Source: Verrucomicrobiota bacterium (GTDB taxonomy: Bacteria; Verrucomicrobiota; Verrucomicrobiia; Limisphaerales; UBA11320). From it: a DNA stretch of 39,481 nucleotides. The stretch is taken from positions 1 to 39,481 of the forward strand of contig JACQFQ010000065.1 of the NCBI GenBank assembly GCA_016199985.1. The letters run 5' to 3'. The stretch's first letter is position 1. Every line of letters starts with the position of its first letter. Below the pieces are notes generated by a model that worked only from the letters and a program-made list of their open reading frames with translations, was not told where the DNA came from and made no database searches. Of this stretch, positions 23,900-31,513 are shown piece by piece. Both the position numbers and the translations under genes were made by a program.

Positions 23900-24727
23900 A
23901 TGGAAGAGCATAGGATTCCTCCCGACATGGACCAATCGATTCTTCCTCGAATGCCGTTGTGGGTGAAGATGGCTTTCTTTTTGGGCGATGCGCTGCTGCT
24001 GGGCGTCGCCCTCGTCATCACCTTGGAAGCGCCTCACCCGCTGCCCCTCAACCACGCTCTTCTGCTCACCGCCGCCGTCGCCAATGGCGCGATCCTCTTC
24101 GTCATCCCCTTCGTCCTGGAATACAAAGCGACCGTGCGGCTCTACGAGGCCGCGGAGCTCCGGACCGCCGCCGAGCAGTTCGACGAACTCGCCGAAACGC
24201 AGAGGTTGATCCATCAGGCCAGCGGGCAATGGCAAACCGTCCAGGAGCACTGCAACAAGGCCGTCGCGGCCGCAAACGAGATTGTCGGAAGGATGTCCAT
24301 CGAAAGAAAAGAGTTCGAGACGTTCAGCCAGCAGGCCAGCGACTCCGAGCGCGCTCATCTGCGACTGGAGCTGGAGAAGCATCGCCGGATGGACGCCGAG
24401 TGGCTTGAGGTGCTCGTGTTCATCTGCGACAACGTTTACGCGATCCACCAGGCGGGATTGCGGAGCGGTCAGCCCGGCTACGCGGAGCAGTTGGGGAAAT
24501 TCCAGCACATCGTCCGCGACGCGGTCCGACGCGTCGGCCTCACGCCGCACGAGGCCGGGCCCGGCGAACTTTTCGACGATCAGAAACACCAGGCCGCCGA
24601 TCCGGCCGAGGCCATTGCCGCCGGCACGCCCATCGCTGAAACCGTCGCGACCGGCTTCACGTTCCAGGGCCAATTGATTCGCCGCATCATCGTCGCGCCT
24701 GAGGTTTCGCCCAAGACCGCCGTCTGA
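23900..24727 (+). CDS. Membrane-anchored protein with GrpE-like C-terminal domain
   Basis: A 275-residue protein with an unusual layout. Two hydrophobic segments (about 20-42, WVKMAFFLGDALLLGVALVI, and 51-73, ALLLTAAVANGAILFVIPFV) are followed by a long charged helix predicted to coil (about 75-165, rich in EQ and AE heptads). The last 100 residues resemble GrpE: WLEVLVFICDNVYAI matches the region preceding the beta domain, GELFDDQKHQA (about 222-232) matches G-x-x-FDP-x-x-HEA, and TVATGFTFQGQLIRRIIV matches V-x-x-GY-x-x-x-GRVLRPA-V. GrpE is a cytosolic nucleotide exchange factor for DnaK, normally without membrane segments. This could be a DnaK-type exchange factor tethered to the inner membrane, or a paralogue using the fold for binding. 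It starts 110 bases after thiS and ends 66 before the peptidase gene. Confidence 0.6.
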   Translation: MEEHRIPPDMDQSILPRMPLWVKMAFFLGDALLLGVALVITLEAPHPLPLNHALLLTAAVANGAILFVIPFVLEYKATVRLYEAAELRTAAEQFDELAETQRLIHQASGQWQTVQEHCNKAVAAANEIVGRMSIERKEFETFSQQASDSERAHLRLELEKHRRMDAEWLEVLVFICDNVYAIHQAGLRSGQPGYAEQLGKFQHIVRDAVRRVGLTPHEAGPGELFDDQKHQAADPAEAIAAGTPIAETVATGFTFQGQLIRRIIVAPEVSPKTAV

Positions 24728-24793
24728 GAACGCCTGACGGGCGGCTCAGTGAAATCTGGACGCGCTTGCGATGCCTGGAGCAGTCTCCCGCGC

Positions 24794-26722
24794 ATGAACC
24801 GACAGCTTCTTCTCACTGTCATTGCCCTCGCGCTCTCGTCCACGGCGCAAGTCGAGTCAGCGACCCTTCCCGAAAACCTCGTCGCTGAAGGCATCCCCGC
24901 CGTGTCCGATCCGGTCCGGGCCTCCGCCGCTCGCTATCTGGACTTCCGCGCGGCGGCCTTCCTGGGCTGGCATCCCAGCCAGCGGGCCATGCTCATCAGC
25001 ACGCGCTTTGGCGATGTTCCTCAATTGCATTGGGTGGCCCAACCCATGGGAGCGCGCAAGCAGCTCACTTTTTCGTCCGAACCCATCCGCGCGGGGGCGA
25101 TCCGTCCTCATACCGGCGATTCGATCGTGTTCTCCCAGGACGCCGGCGGCGGGGAGTTCTTCCAGCTCTATCGGTATGACTTCGCCGGTGGACGCACGAC
25201 GCTGCTCACAGACGGCAGGTCGCGGAACTCCGGCGCCAAGTGGTCGCGCAGCGGACGCTGGCTCGGCTTCACGTCCACCCAACGCAACGGAAAGGACAAC
25301 GACCTCTTCGTGATAAACCCCGACGATCCCCAATCCGCGCGAAAGGTTCTCGAAGTGAAAGGCGGCGGATGGCAGATCGAGGACTGGTCCTGGGACGACC
25401 GGCAGATCCTCGTCAGCGAGCATGTGTCGATCAACGAAGTCTGGCTCTATCGACTCGATGTGGCCACGGGCTCGTTGACCCCTTTGTTCGTGTCGAGGGA
25501 GCGACCGGCGGCTTATGGAAGCGCGGTGTTCGATCGCGATCCGCGATTCCTCTACTGGACCACGGACGCCGCGTCGGAGTTTCAGCAGCTCTTTCGAGTG
25601 GAGGTCGCGACTCTCAAGGCCACGCCGCTGACGAAAGCCCTCCTGGGAGACGTTGAGGAAATCGAACTGTCGCCTGATTCCAAGCGGATCGCGGTGGTGG
25701 TCAACGAGCGCGGCAACGGGCGGCTGCGCGTCCTGTCGTCGTCCAGCGGACGCGTCCTGCTCGAACCCCGCCTGCCCGAAGGGGTGATCGGCGGCATGCG
25801 ATGGCACGAGAACGGCGGAGAGCTGGGATTCACGCTCTCGTCGGCGCGATCCGCGAACGACGCCTATTCCCTAGACAGCCGCACGGGCCAATTGACGCGC
25901 TGGACCGAGAGCGAAACAGGGGGGCTGGACGCCTCCCGGTTCGTCGAGCCGGAGCTCGTCCGCGTGAAGAGCTTTGACGGACTCGAGATCTCGGGCTTCC
26001 TGTATCGGCCGGACCCGAAGCGTTTTCCCGGCAAGCGCCCCGTGATCCTCAACATCCACGGCGGCCCCGAATCCCAGTCGCGTCCCATCTTCGAGGGACG
26101 CCTCAACTACCTCATGGACGAACTCGGCGCCGCCCTCCTCCTTCCCAATGTGCGCGGCTCGAGTGGATTCGGAAAAACCTTCCTGACTCTCGACAATGGA
26201 TTCAAGCGGGAAGACTCCGTGAAGGACATCGGCGCCTTTCTGGACTGGATCGAGCGCGACGATCGGCTGGACTCGCAGCGCGTCGCCGTGATGGGCGGCA
26301 GCTACGGCGGATTCATGGTCCTGGCCTCCATGGCGCGATACAACGATCGACTCAAGTGCGGCGTGGACATCGTGGGCATCTCCAGCTTTCTCAGCTTCCT
26401 CAAGAACACCCAGGACTATCGACGCGATCTGCGGCGCGTGGAGTACGGCGACGAGCGGGATCCCAAGATGGCGGAGTTTCTGGAACGCATCTCCCCGTTG
26501 ACTCAGGTCGCGCGAATGCGAAAGCCGATGTTCGTGGTGCAGGGAAAGAACGATCCCCGTGTGCCCCTGTCCGAGGCGGAGCAGATGGTGAAGGCGTTGA
26601 AGGATCAGGGAGGGAAGGTCTGGTACCTGATGGCGAAGGATGAAGGCCACGGTTTCGCGAAAAAGAAGAACGCCGACTTCCAATTCCTCGCGATGCTCGA
26701 GTTCTTCAAATCGAACCTCTGA
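24794..26722 (+). CDS. Exported S9-family prolyl oligopeptidase/dipeptidyl peptidase-like
   Basis: A 642-residue serine peptidase. The ATG at 24794 gives a signal peptide (RQLLLTVIALALSSTAQVESA), pointing to periplasmic or secreted location; an upstream GTG at 24749 would spoil it. Residues about 50-370 are a WD40/TolB-like beta-propeller (SPDSKRIAVVV-type units), which gates access. Residues about 400-642 are the alpha/beta-hydrolase domain: VILNIHGGPESQ (oxyanion strand), GGSYGGF with Ser503, NDPRVP with Asp587, and DEGHGF with His619 as the catalytic triad. The family cleaves short peptides or N-blocked amino acids. Catalytic residues are all present. Confidence 0.93.
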   Translation: MNRQLLLTVIALALSSTAQVESATLPENLVAEGIPAVSDPVRASAARYLDFRAAAFLGWHPSQRAMLISTRFGDVPQLHWVAQPMGARKQLTFSSEPIRAGAIRPHTGDSIVFSQDAGGGEFFQLYRYDFAGGRTTLLTDGRSRNSGAKWSRSGRWLGFTSTQRNGKDNDLFVINPDDPQSARKVLEVKGGGWQIEDWSWDDRQILVSEHVSINEVWLYRLDVATGSLTPLFVSRERPAAYGSAVFDRDPRFLYWTTDAASEFQQLFRVEVATLKATPLTKALLGDVEEIELSPDSKRIAVVVNERGNGRLRVLSSSSGRVLLEPRLPEGVIGGMRWHENGGELGFTLSSARSANDAYSLDSRTGQLTRWTESETGGLDASRFVEPELVRVKSFDGLEISGFLYRPDPKRFPGKRPVILNIHGGPESQSRPIFEGRLNYLMDELGAALLLPNVRGSSGFGKTFLTLDNGFKREDSVKDIGAFLDWIERDDRLDSQRVAVMGGSYGGFMVLASMARYNDRLKCGVDIVGISSFLSFLKNTQDYRRDLRRVEYGDERDPKMAEFLERISPLTQVARMRKPMFVVQGKNDPRVPLSEAEQMVKALKDQGGKVWYLMAKDEGHGFAKKKNADFQFLAMLEFFKSNL

Positions 26723-26735
26723 CTCCAAGGCGGCG

Positions 26736-26754
26736 AGCCGCTCTTGAGAGGGCT
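26736..26754 (+). terminator. Terminator candidate after the S9 peptidase gene
   Basis: AGCC(G)CTC and GAGGGCT form a seven-pair stem with one bulged base and a TTGA loop, 14 bases past the stop codon. The following GTTCCCCTTT is only partly T-rich. The gap to the convergent gene ending at 26830 is about 107 bases. Confidence 0.35.
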
Positions 26755-26829
26755 ATCGTTCCCCTTTGCCGGGGCGAAGGAGGCGATGGGTTGGCCGAGG
26801 GTTTTGGACAACCCGGCGGGACGCGCCCC

Positions 26830-28200
26830 CTAGAGCTCGCGGATGCGAATTCGACGGTACTCCATCTGGCCCAAATCGCCTTCTACACCGATCGGGCCGG
26901 TCGACGGGAGCTTCATCTCGGCCTCAAGCACCTCTCCATTGCACAAACAGTAAGCCACGTCATCCCTCACCATCACCATGATCTCGTTCCAGTCCCCCGA
27001 GCGATAGTTCTTCAGCTTCTTGTAAGGACCCGCCAGCGGATAGTCGCGGCATTGCAGCTGGCGTCCGCGAATAAAAATGCCGCTGTCCGCGTTCGGCGTG
27101 GCGCGAAACTCCAGACGCAGAATGAAGTTTCCCGGAAACTCGCGCGAGGTGTGGAGCTGCTGAATCCTGCGGCCCTCGGGCGGGAACGTGACGACCAAGC
27201 GTCCGTTCTTGGCCACGAAGCGTCCGTCGGGGCTGGCCGTCAGCCCATCGAAGCTGACCGGCGCGTCGACGATCGGCCAGGGCGGAGCGTTCTTGTCCGA
27301 GGCCTGCCACTTGCGCGCGGACTCCTTGTCCTCATCGGAGGTCGGACGAAATCCCCACCCCGTCAGATCCTTTCCATTGAACAGGCTCACGAAGCCCGGC
27401 TCGGGGGTGAACTCATAGGAGGTAGTCTCCAGAAATCCCAGGGTGGCGAACATCGGACGCAAGGCCGCGGCCCATTTGGAATAGCCCGCGAGATTGGGAT
27501 GGAGCAGATCGGGGAATTCCGCCGGAATCGCGTCGCCCTGGGCATCCGCAAACAGCGGCCATGTCTCCAGCACCCGCACCTGCGCGTTCCCTTTCACGGC
27601 GCTCGCGTAAAGTTGATTGAGCTTCTTGATCTGCTGCGCCGGGCGGGACTTGGACGCCGAGCTTGGGAAAACCTGGCAGAGAATGATGGGCAGCCGCGCA
27701 TTGTGCCGCGTCAACGCCGCAACGATCAGCTTGAGGTTCGCCGCGATGTCTTCCGGTTCGGCTTTCTCCTCGAGATCGTTCGTGCCGATCAGCAGCACGA
27801 CCGCCTGCGGATCAAGGGAGAGAACGTCCTCTTGCAACCGGATGAGCACGCCGCGGGAGGTGTCGCCGCTGATGCCGCGGTTTGCGATCTTCAGTCCCGG
27901 GAACCACGCCGTGAAATCCTCGCCCCAACCCTGCGTGATGGAGTCGCCCAGGAGAACAACGGCGCCGTGGTCCTGATCGCCTCGCGCCGCCCACGCGGCG
28001 CGACGACTGCGCCACAGCCCTCGAAACCAGTCGTAGCGGCGGATCGGCCCCTGCCCCGGCAATCCGTCGTCCGTCGACGGGATCTCAAACCGAGCCGCCC
28101 CGCCCCCCGAGGCTTTTGTCTTCTCCTGCGCTTCCGAAAGTCCCGGGAAGAACAGTGGAGACGCCATGAGGCATCCAAGGAGGAGCGAGGTGAGTTTCAT
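26830..28200 (-). CDS. Secreted GDSL/SGNH hydrolase fused to a DUF1080 (laminin-G-like) domain
   Basis: A 456-residue protein with a signal peptide (KLTSLLLGCLMASPLFFPGLSEAQ). Residues about 70-260 are an SGNH hydrolase: block I LLGDSITQGW (Ser nucleophile), block III IGTNDLEE, block V DLLHPNLAGY with the Asp-x-x-His pair. Residues about 275-456 are DUF1080/3-keto-disaccharide-hydrolase type: FVSLFNGKDLTGWG, NSGIFIRGRQLQC-like, YKKLKNYRSGDWNEIMV and GPIGVEGDLGQMEYRRIRIREL. SGNH parts deacylate carbohydrates or lipids; DUF1080 modules act on or bind glycans. A fused carbohydrate esterase is the simplest reading. The ATG at 28200 is chosen for its signal peptide; the upstream ATG at 28239 would add 13 residues. 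Confidence 0.88.
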   Translation of the reverse strand: MKLTSLLLGCLMASPLFFPGLSEAQEKTKASGGGAARFEIPSTDDGLPGQGPIRRYDWFRGLWRSRRAAWAARGDQDHGAVVLLGDSITQGWGEDFTAWFPGLKIANRGISGDTSRGVLIRLQEDVLSLDPQAVVLLIGTNDLEEKAEPEDIAANLKLIVAALTRHNARLPIILCQVFPSSASKSRPAQQIKKLNQLYASAVKGNAQVRVLETWPLFADAQGDAIPAEFPDLLHPNLAGYSKWAAALRPMFATLGFLETTSYEFTPEPGFVSLFNGKDLTGWGFRPTSDEDKESARKWQASDKNAPPWPIVDAPVSFDGLTASPDGRFVAKNGRLVVTFPPEGRRIQQLHTSREFPGNFILRLEFRATPNADSGIFIRGRQLQCRDYPLAGPYKKLKNYRSGDWNEIMVMVRDDVAYCLCNGEVLEAEMKLPSTGPIGVEGDLGQMEYRRIRIREL

Positions 28201-28339
28201 AGGGACGCACTCTGGCAAACTCGCTTCGCCCCCTTCCACTAATAAAAACGAGGGATCCCCTCACTACTCGATCGTGAATCCAGGCCAAGCCCGCGGAGGG
28301 CCTATCCCGAAGCGAAACCCGTTCTCTTCCGCAGTCGGA

Positions 28340-29497
28340 CTATGGAGAAGGGCTCGATTGCGATTGGAGCCACGCGTTCGCGGCGTCCGGATCGATCGCC
28401 CGCCATCGCTCAACGGCCGCGCGGAGGGCCTCGCCGCGCAGATGGTCGTCCTGGATCGACGCCGACCAGGTCACGCCCTGCTCGGGAGAGGCGAAGAAGG
28501 CCGAGCTCTCATTGAGCGCCACCACCGCGGCATCCCGCGCCGCCCCCGGTTGCAAGGTGGCCACCCAGTCCGTCGCAGCGAACGCATCGGACTGCGCCCA
28601 CTGCCTCACCAAGCCTGTGGCGGCCCGGCTTTGATCATTGGAATCATTGATCCCCTGAACCCAGGCCGCGGTTTGCTGCGGCCATTGGGCGGCCCATGCG
28701 TCGGTCAGATGCTCGACGGCCTCGTCGCGCTCGTATCCGGCGGGAATCGCCTCCAAGGCCGACCACGCGGCCTGCGGTCCTTTCCGAGCCAGTTCGGTCA
28801 GGGCTTGCCCATAGGCCTCCCCTCGCACCTCTTCGGGGAGCTCGCGCATCCATGCGAGCGCCTGGGCGGGATCCTTGCGCGCCAGTTGGGCGGCGATCAC
28901 GCCGGCGGACTCACGCTGCGTCGTTGCGAACGAATCCATGTCGGTCGTCGAGGCTTGAAAATAGTCGGCCGCCGCGCGGGCGTCTTTTTCTCCCCAGGTT
29001 TGCCAAACAGCAAGGAGGGCCTGGGCCTTTTCCGCGTCAGGCATCCCGTTCGCCAAACTCATCGCCATCTCCGGATTCAGCTCCGTGAGGCGCGACATCA
29101 GGAGTTGCTGCTGCACCGATCGGTCCGGCCCGGGACGCAGCTGCCGCAGCGACTTCAGCGCCGAAAGCGCCTGCTCCTGATTCATCCCGGCGATTCGTGT
29201 CCCCGCCGACTGAACGCGACCGAACAGGCCGCGATCGACGGACGAGGGAGTGGCGATCGTCGACGAGGAAGCGGTGGCGGCGTCCCGCACCGAAACGGAG
29301 CGAGTCGCCAACCCATCGCCCGCGAGGGCGTCGCCGCCAGAGGCGTCCAAAGCGTTCTCCGTCGCGGCGACCGCGGGAACTGCGTTTGCATGTCCGAGGA
29401 AATGGGCGCTAAAATGGAACACCATCATGCCAACGATGAGATGGGACAAGGCGAGGCTGAAGACAAGGTACCGCGTGGCGCTGCCGGGTGTTTTCAT
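28340..29497 (-). CDS. Membrane-anchored alpha-helical repeat protein
   Basis: I do not recognise a named family. The 385-residue protein has one N-terminal membrane segment (about 11-30, YLVFSLALSHLIVGMMVFHF), a low-complexity linker rich in Ala/Ser/Thr, and from about residue 105 a string of helical repeats. From about 200 onward the units recur every 31-34 residues with a Trp in the first helix: DPAQALAWMRELPE, GPQAAWSALEAIPAG, WPQQTAAWVQGIND, DAFAATDWVATLQPG, PEQGVTWSASIQDD, DPDAANAWLQSQ. Units end in a second helix such as RDEAVEHLTDAWAAQ. The layout suggests a TPR-like or SEL1-like solenoid facing the periplasm. The ATG at 29497 overlaps the stop of the preceding gene (ATGA), so both are one operon. 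Confidence 0.7.
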   Translation of the reverse strand: MKTPGSATRYLVFSLALSHLIVGMMVFHFSAHFLGHANAVPAVAATENALDASGGDALAGDGLATRSVSVRDAATASSSTIATPSSVDRGLFGRVQSAGTRIAGMNQEQALSALKSLRQLRPGPDRSVQQQLLMSRLTELNPEMAMSLANGMPDAEKAQALLAVWQTWGEKDARAAADYFQASTTDMDSFATTQRESAGVIAAQLARKDPAQALAWMRELPEEVRGEAYGQALTELARKGPQAAWSALEAIPAGYERDEAVEHLTDAWAAQWPQQTAAWVQGINDSNDQSRAATGLVRQWAQSDAFAATDWVATLQPGAARDAAVVALNESSAFFASPEQGVTWSASIQDDHLRGEALRAAVERWRAIDPDAANAWLQSQSSPSP

Positions 29498-30426
29498 GGA
29501 GCCGGATCAATCTGAATTGCTCGATAGAAGCGACGACTCGTCAAGGTGGACGCGGTGTCTTCGAAGCGCAAGTCGGCCCGCGGAGCGGCGGCCACAATCA
29601 GGGCTCCAGGGAGGTTGGACCATTGAGCGGCGTCCTCGCTGACCTGGACTTGATACGATGCGGCGCGGGTGGACGTCCAGCTGAGCTCAACGGTTCCCGC
29701 GGGGGTCTCTTGAATGGACAGCCTCAAGTCAGGCGCGCCAATGGTCAGGTCGTCGACCAGCAGCCAATTGTCGCCCGGATCCAGCAGGCTGGCCACTTGC
29801 CAATCGAAGGAGAAGCCGCCGGGAACGCGAGCGACGACAGTGGCGGTGAAGGGCTGATTCTCAAACACGGTGGTTCCATCGAGATAGGCCCACCACCGAT
29901 TGCTCGCGAAGTCTATGTCCAGGGATAAGACCTGCACCGAGTCGGCGACCAGCAAGGCGATGGCTTCGGTTTCCGTGACGCCATCGTCGATCCAAATGCC
30001 GTAATTCTCGGCGCCCAAGTCGAACTTGATTCCTGCGAGCTTCGCTCCAGCGGGGTTGTAGAATCGCAAAGCAAAAGCGTCGTCTCCGCCCGTCACGGAG
30101 GAGCTCAGCCCGAGCAGGCATTCGAACCGGAGCACCGAGGACAGAGAAGCTCCCGCAGGCACGCCCAGCGAACGCGACACTCGGGCCACGCTGGTGAGGG
30201 GACGTCCATAGCCGATGAACGCGGACCTGCCGAGTCCTGGCACGACGTTGTCCACGATCCCGCTCCATCCGCGGCCGGGGGTCGTGGTCCGCCATCCGTC
30301 GCGGCCCGCCCAAAGATCGTCGCCCACGGGGAAGCTGGAGAAATCCGTTTGGTAGAAGTCCGCCGCGGAGGAGGCGCTGCCGGCGAGCCACAACGCGGCA
30401 ACGCCCCCCACGATCGCGGCTTTCAC
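29494..30426 (-). CDS. Secreted beta-rich protein with C-terminal module shared with the giant protein
   Basis: A 310-residue exported protein. The GTG at 30426 yields a clean signal peptide (KAAIVGGVAALWLAGSASSA); ATG codons upstream (30549, 30693) would add Arg-rich sequence overlapping the EF-hand gene and are rejected. The mature part resembles a concanavalin/laminin-G-like jelly roll: FSSFPVGDDLWAGRDGW, VSRSLGVPAG, VLRFECLLGL, FALRFYNPAGAKLAGIKFDL and NRWWAYLDGTTVFE. It ends with a 75-residue fibronectin-like module (about 232-310: AGTVELSWTSTRAASYQVQVS then RRFYRAI). The same type of module closes the giant protein at 8949. Extracellular binding or scaffold role inferred. Confidence 0.6.
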   Translation of the reverse strand: MKAAIVGGVAALWLAGSASSAADFYQTDFSSFPVGDDLWAGRDGWRTTTPGRGWSGIVDNVVPGLGRSAFIGYGRPLTSVARVSRSLGVPAGASLSSVLRFECLLGLSSSVTGGDDAFALRFYNPAGAKLAGIKFDLGAENYGIWIDDGVTETEAIALLVADSVQVLSLDIDFASNRWWAYLDGTTVFENQPFTATVVARVPGGFSFDWQVASLLDPGDNWLLVDDLTIGAPDLRLSIQETPAGTVELSWTSTRAASYQVQVSEDAAQWSNLPGALIVAAAPRADLRFEDTASTLTSRRFYRAIQIDPAP

Positions 30427-30568
30427 CAAACAACATGCGTAAGCGATTCGCAGCGGGGCGTTGACGCAAAGCGGTCGCCACAGCCGTCGAAAAGAAAAAT
30501 GAAGGGAACGAACCCCAGGCGCCGGGCATCGCCCGAGGTCCGCTCCCATGAATGCCCCGGCGGCGATC

Positions 30569-31078
30569 TCAGCGTTTCGGATCACCGGGATGGGGAGGCC
30601 GGACGGGAGGGCGCGGCGGCTCGGCGAGGAACTCGTCGAGCGAGATCGACTTGTCGTGGTTCGCGTCGAGGCGATTAAAGACCGCCTGAACACGGGCGGC
30701 GCTCAAGCCCTTCAGGGCCGTCGTCAGCTCCGCAAGCGTCACGCTGCCGTTGCCGTCGGCGTCGATCTCCACGAAACGCTTCGTGCGCTCCGCCTTGATC
30801 GCGGCTTCCCGGTCGGCCTTCGCGGCGGCGAGCTCGGTCTTGTCGAGGACGCCGTCGCCGTTCTTGTCGTACTTCGCGATGAAAGCCTTGTGTTTGGCTT
30901 CCATCGCGGCCTTGAGGGCCTCGCGTTCCGTCTTGTCCAGCACCCCGTCCTTGTTGGTGTCGAACTCGGCCAACTGCGGCGGAAGGCCGCGTTTGGCGCC
31001 GAAGGCCCCAGGGCCCGCGGTGGCCGCAATCACGCTCAGACCGAGCGTCACTGTCACCAGCATCATGCCTAATTTCAT
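30569..31078 (-). CDS. Secreted EF-hand calcium-binding protein (four hands)
   Basis: A 169-residue protein. The ATG at 31078 is set by an AGGAG six bases upstream and begins a signal peptide (KLGMMLVTVTLGLSVIAATAG). Four EF-hand loops follow: DTNKDGVLDKTE (about 38-49), DKNGDGVLDKTE (about 65-76), DADGNGSVTLAE (about 102-113) and DANHDKSISLDE (about 133-144). Each has Asp at 1, Asp/Asn at 3 and 5, and Glu at 12. The C terminus is Pro-rich (PPRPPVRPPHPGDPKR). It is an extracytoplasmic calcium binder or buffer. It ends 143 bases before the next gene's start (30426) on the same strand. Confidence 0.85.
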   Translation of the reverse strand: MKLGMMLVTVTLGLSVIAATAGPGAFGAKRGLPPQLAEFDTNKDGVLDKTEREALKAAMEAKHKAFIAKYDKNGDGVLDKTELAAAKADREAAIKAERTKRFVEIDADGNGSVTLAELTTALKGLSAARVQAVFNRLDANHDKSISLDEFLAEPPRPPVRPPHPGDPKR

Positions 31079-31178
31079 GCGTTCTCCTGTAATAACTAAA
31101 CTGGCTTGGCTCGGCCTGACCACGCCGCGCGCAAACCAACTGCTTCTTGCCTGTCGCTGACTGGTTGCGGGTCAGATC

Positions 31179-31204
31179 CCCTTCCGGAAACAGTCCGGAA
31201 AGGG
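31179..31204. repeat. Stem-loop upstream of the EF-hand gene
   Basis: CCC-TTCCGGA (31179-31188) pairs with TCCGGAA-A-GGG (31194-31204) around an AACAG loop, with one bulged A. It is 100 bases upstream of the EF-hand start and has no T tract. Operator or leader structure are both possible. Confidence 0.35.
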
Positions 31205-31358
31205 AAAGTCGGAAGACCGGGAAACTGAACGGGGATGCGAAGTCGCCGCCGGTTCGCGCCCGCCCCCGCCTCTCCGGGTTGCCTCGGGCGGAGCGATGGG
31301 TTGTCGGCGGAGCGGGCCATATACGTCTCAATTCGAGTCTATGGCGGAGGTTACCCTC

Positions 31359-31380
31359 CGAAGATGACGCGAAGATGACG
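31359..31380. repeat. Tandem direct repeat CGAAGATGACG (two units)
   Basis: Two identical 11-base units are adjacent at 31359-31369 and 31370-31380, about 280 bases from the EF-hand start codon. Eleven bases is about one helical turn, so both copies face the same side of DNA, as for response-regulator sites. Binding is inference. Confidence 0.4.
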
Positions 31381-31513
31381 TCGACAAAGAAAAATGAAGC
31401 GAAGGCAACCAGGGGCGATTATCGGGCAACACCAGGGATGAGGATCTCGCCCGCGGGTCGAAAGGACGAACCGAACCCCGGGCAGGAGACGGGGACGGGC
31501 AGGCGGGGTGGAG

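Larger units (their letters stand above)
31079..31513. other. Intergenic region between the EF-hand gene and the PKS-NRPS end
   Basis: A stretch of 435 bases with no convincing gene. It contains a stem-loop (31179-31204), a tandem 11-base repeat (31359-31380) and a short GGAGG-TTAC-CCTCC hairpin (31346-31359). It should hold the EF-hand promoter and the end of the megasynthase transcript, but I cannot name either site with confidence. Confidence 0.5.

Noticed and set aside
30427..30693. N-terminal extension of the 310-residue secreted protein to 30693
   Set aside because: The extra residues are Arg/Ser-rich, overlap the EF-hand gene in another frame, and would push the signal peptide about 89 residues inward. 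The GTG at 30426 gives a normal signal peptide.
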